Assembly: GCA_034620365.1 (NCBI GenBank)
Contig: JAQGEQ010000192.1
Location: 3,653,001-3,717,000 of the forward strand
Direction: 5' to 3'
Source of the DNA: Pegea sp. RAD2-039
Lineage: Eukaryota > Chordata > Thaliacea > Salpida > Salpidae
DNA length: 64,000 nucleotides
Below are positions 63,901-64,000 of the stretch, piece by piece. Position numbers and translations under genes: made by a program. The notes beneath the pieces are model-generated. The model ran no database searches. It was not told the DNA's origin and was given only the letters and a program-made list of their open reading frames with translations. Position 1 is the stretch's first letter; every line of letters begins with the position of its first letter.

Positions 63901-63996
63901 CCCATTTTACATTAACTCTGTTTTGAGAAGGCATTCCAACTTGAAATGTTGTGGGAGGCTTAATAGGAATTGAATCAAAATCTTCAATAAAATATA
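53467..63996 (-). CDS. Gene C: vWA/FN3 multidomain protein, tandem paralogue of gene A, 5' end outside window
   Basis: Sixteen exons in the window: 63996-63805, 63743-63584, 63424-63239, 62470-62305, 62149-61957, 61617-61458, 61232-61126, 61065-60916, 57736-57605, 57154-56883, 56793-56609, 56555-56399, 56289-56123, 55601-55434, 54958-54851, 53638-53467. All junctions are phase-consistent, and the frame ends at TGA (complement of 53467-53469) after 891 residues. Order: FN3, vWA, FN3, FN3, FN3, degenerate vWA, FN3, then a basic tail. The gene corresponds to gene A from its exon 7 on, so a signal peptide and a first vWA are expected beyond 64000. No Gly-X-Y repeat and no C-terminal hydrophobic segment are seen, so a secreted matrix or adhesion protein is likely. 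The base at 63997 would be the intron before the first exon (acceptor AAAG). Confidence 0.86.
55434..57154 (-). other. Gene C FN3 domain 4 and degenerate vWA domain
   Basis: Exon 57154-56883 encodes FN3-4 (GIFWKSL on strand B, YFLKIYDEEE on strand C, LIPGRKYSA near the end). The vWA domain is in 56793-56609, 56555-56399, 56289-56123 and 55601-55434. The first strand reads VDIMCVTEIGL, so no residue of DxSxS survives, and there is no Thr segment. The fourth strand is ILFFILTTKHYSD. Later strands read GITPIILQM and LHLHIVNNYEEL. The hydrophobic core pattern is intact, so it is a domain that has lost its ion site, not a random sequence. Lengths match the gene A exons. Confidence 0.82.
57605..61617 (-). 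other. Gene C FN3 domains 2 and 3
   Basis: FN3-2: exons 61617-61458 and 61232-61126 (PPTHLRVG, LQLLWKH, LLPGYKYNIS). FN3-3: exons 61065-60916 and 57736-57605 (LKISWLSP, DRYKISILL, LPGTIYEIQVRSIY). The two halves of FN3-3 lie on either side of a 3.2-kb intron (57737-60915), in which I see no other coding sequence. Several N-x-S/T sequons (SNTS, HNGT, VNTS) suggest N-glycosylation. Confidence 0.84.
57737..60915 (-). other. 3.2-kb intron of gene C, no gene seen
   Basis: Splits FN3-3 between its two half-exons. A plus-strand open frame at 59744-60067 (107 codons) is Ile/Leu/Phe-rich with no recognisable motif and is probably chance. The remaining gene C introns are short, apart from 62471-63238, 55602-56122, 54959-55433 and 53639-54850, in which I see nothing. 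Confidence 0.65.
61957..63630 (-). other. Gene C vWA domain (counterpart of gene A vWA2)
   Basis: The end of exon 63743-63584, then 63424-63239, 62470-62305 and 62149-61957. MIDAS reads D-M-S-N-M (Met in place of the second Ser). The domain continues TTRLGVLLYSNYDDYY, NRNLGAALRTAY and MMVIITDGPASDN, so the TDG aspartate is kept here, unlike in gene A. It ends FHLFNRICSD. The donor of the 63424-63239 exon is ATTGG/GTCAGT: the frame stays open past it to 63139, but only this donor joins the next exon in frame and gives a normal fold. Confidence 0.84.
63584..63996 (-). other. Gene C FN3 domain 1 (two exons, 61-bp intron)
   Basis: Exons 63996-63805 (192 nt) and 63743-63584 (160 nt). FN3 signs are PPTTFQVG at the start, VNVKWDPQDD on strand B, SSYIIKYRPM on strand C, and TKYNVSIQAHG on strands E-F. 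The intron is GTGAGT..TTGTAG in phase 1, only 61 bp long. The second exon ends inside the first strand of the vWA domain (GIILIDMS). Confidence 0.85.
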
Positions 63997-64000
63997 CTTT

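Overview
This is AT-rich animal nuclear DNA. The supporting signs are many short exons with GT..AG borders, very AT-rich introns, and extracellular-matrix proteins built from von Willebrand factor A (vWA), fibronectin type III (FN3) and collagen Gly-X-Y modules. Nothing bacterial or viral is visible. A planarian-type flatworm or a hydrozoan would fit the base composition and gene style, but the window alone does not settle the phylum. TAA, TAG and TGA all behave as stops.

All recognisable coding sequence is on the minus strand, in three genes read from right to left. Gene C (63996 down to 53467; 5' part outside the window) encodes FN3-vWA-FN3-FN3-FN3-vWA-FN3 and ends at a TGA. Gene B (48563 down to 39719) encodes a small secreted or membrane-bound vWA-collagen protein with a signal peptide, an acidic N-terminal segment, one vWA domain and two short interrupted Gly-X-Y stretches. 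Gene A (19032 down to 3; last part outside the window) encodes signal peptide-vWA-FN3-vWA-FN3-FN3-FN3-vWA and should finish with a further FN3. The exon models were built by hand: reverse complement, splice borders, phase at every junction. Reading frames stay open across all 20 exons of A and all 16 of C. The one unsettled point is the C-terminus of B.

A and C are tandem paralogues. Nine of the fourteen exons they share within the window are close to or exactly equal in length (186, 160, 107, 150, 272, 167 and 168 nt are exact matches), with the same phases and aligned sequence. B is a different family and sits between them. Most vWA domains of A and C have lost metal-binding (MIDAS) residues, and the third vWA has lost essentially all of them, so these probably act as structural or metal-independent binding modules.

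The rest is non-coding: about 20 kb between A and B with faint retroposon relics (about 32.4, 34.1 and 35.8 kb), about 5 kb between B and C, and introns up to 4.5 kb. Two GC-richer islands upstream of A and B carry TGACGTCA palindromes and are promoter or enhancer candidates. No rRNA, intact tRNA, CRISPR array or intact transposon was recognised.
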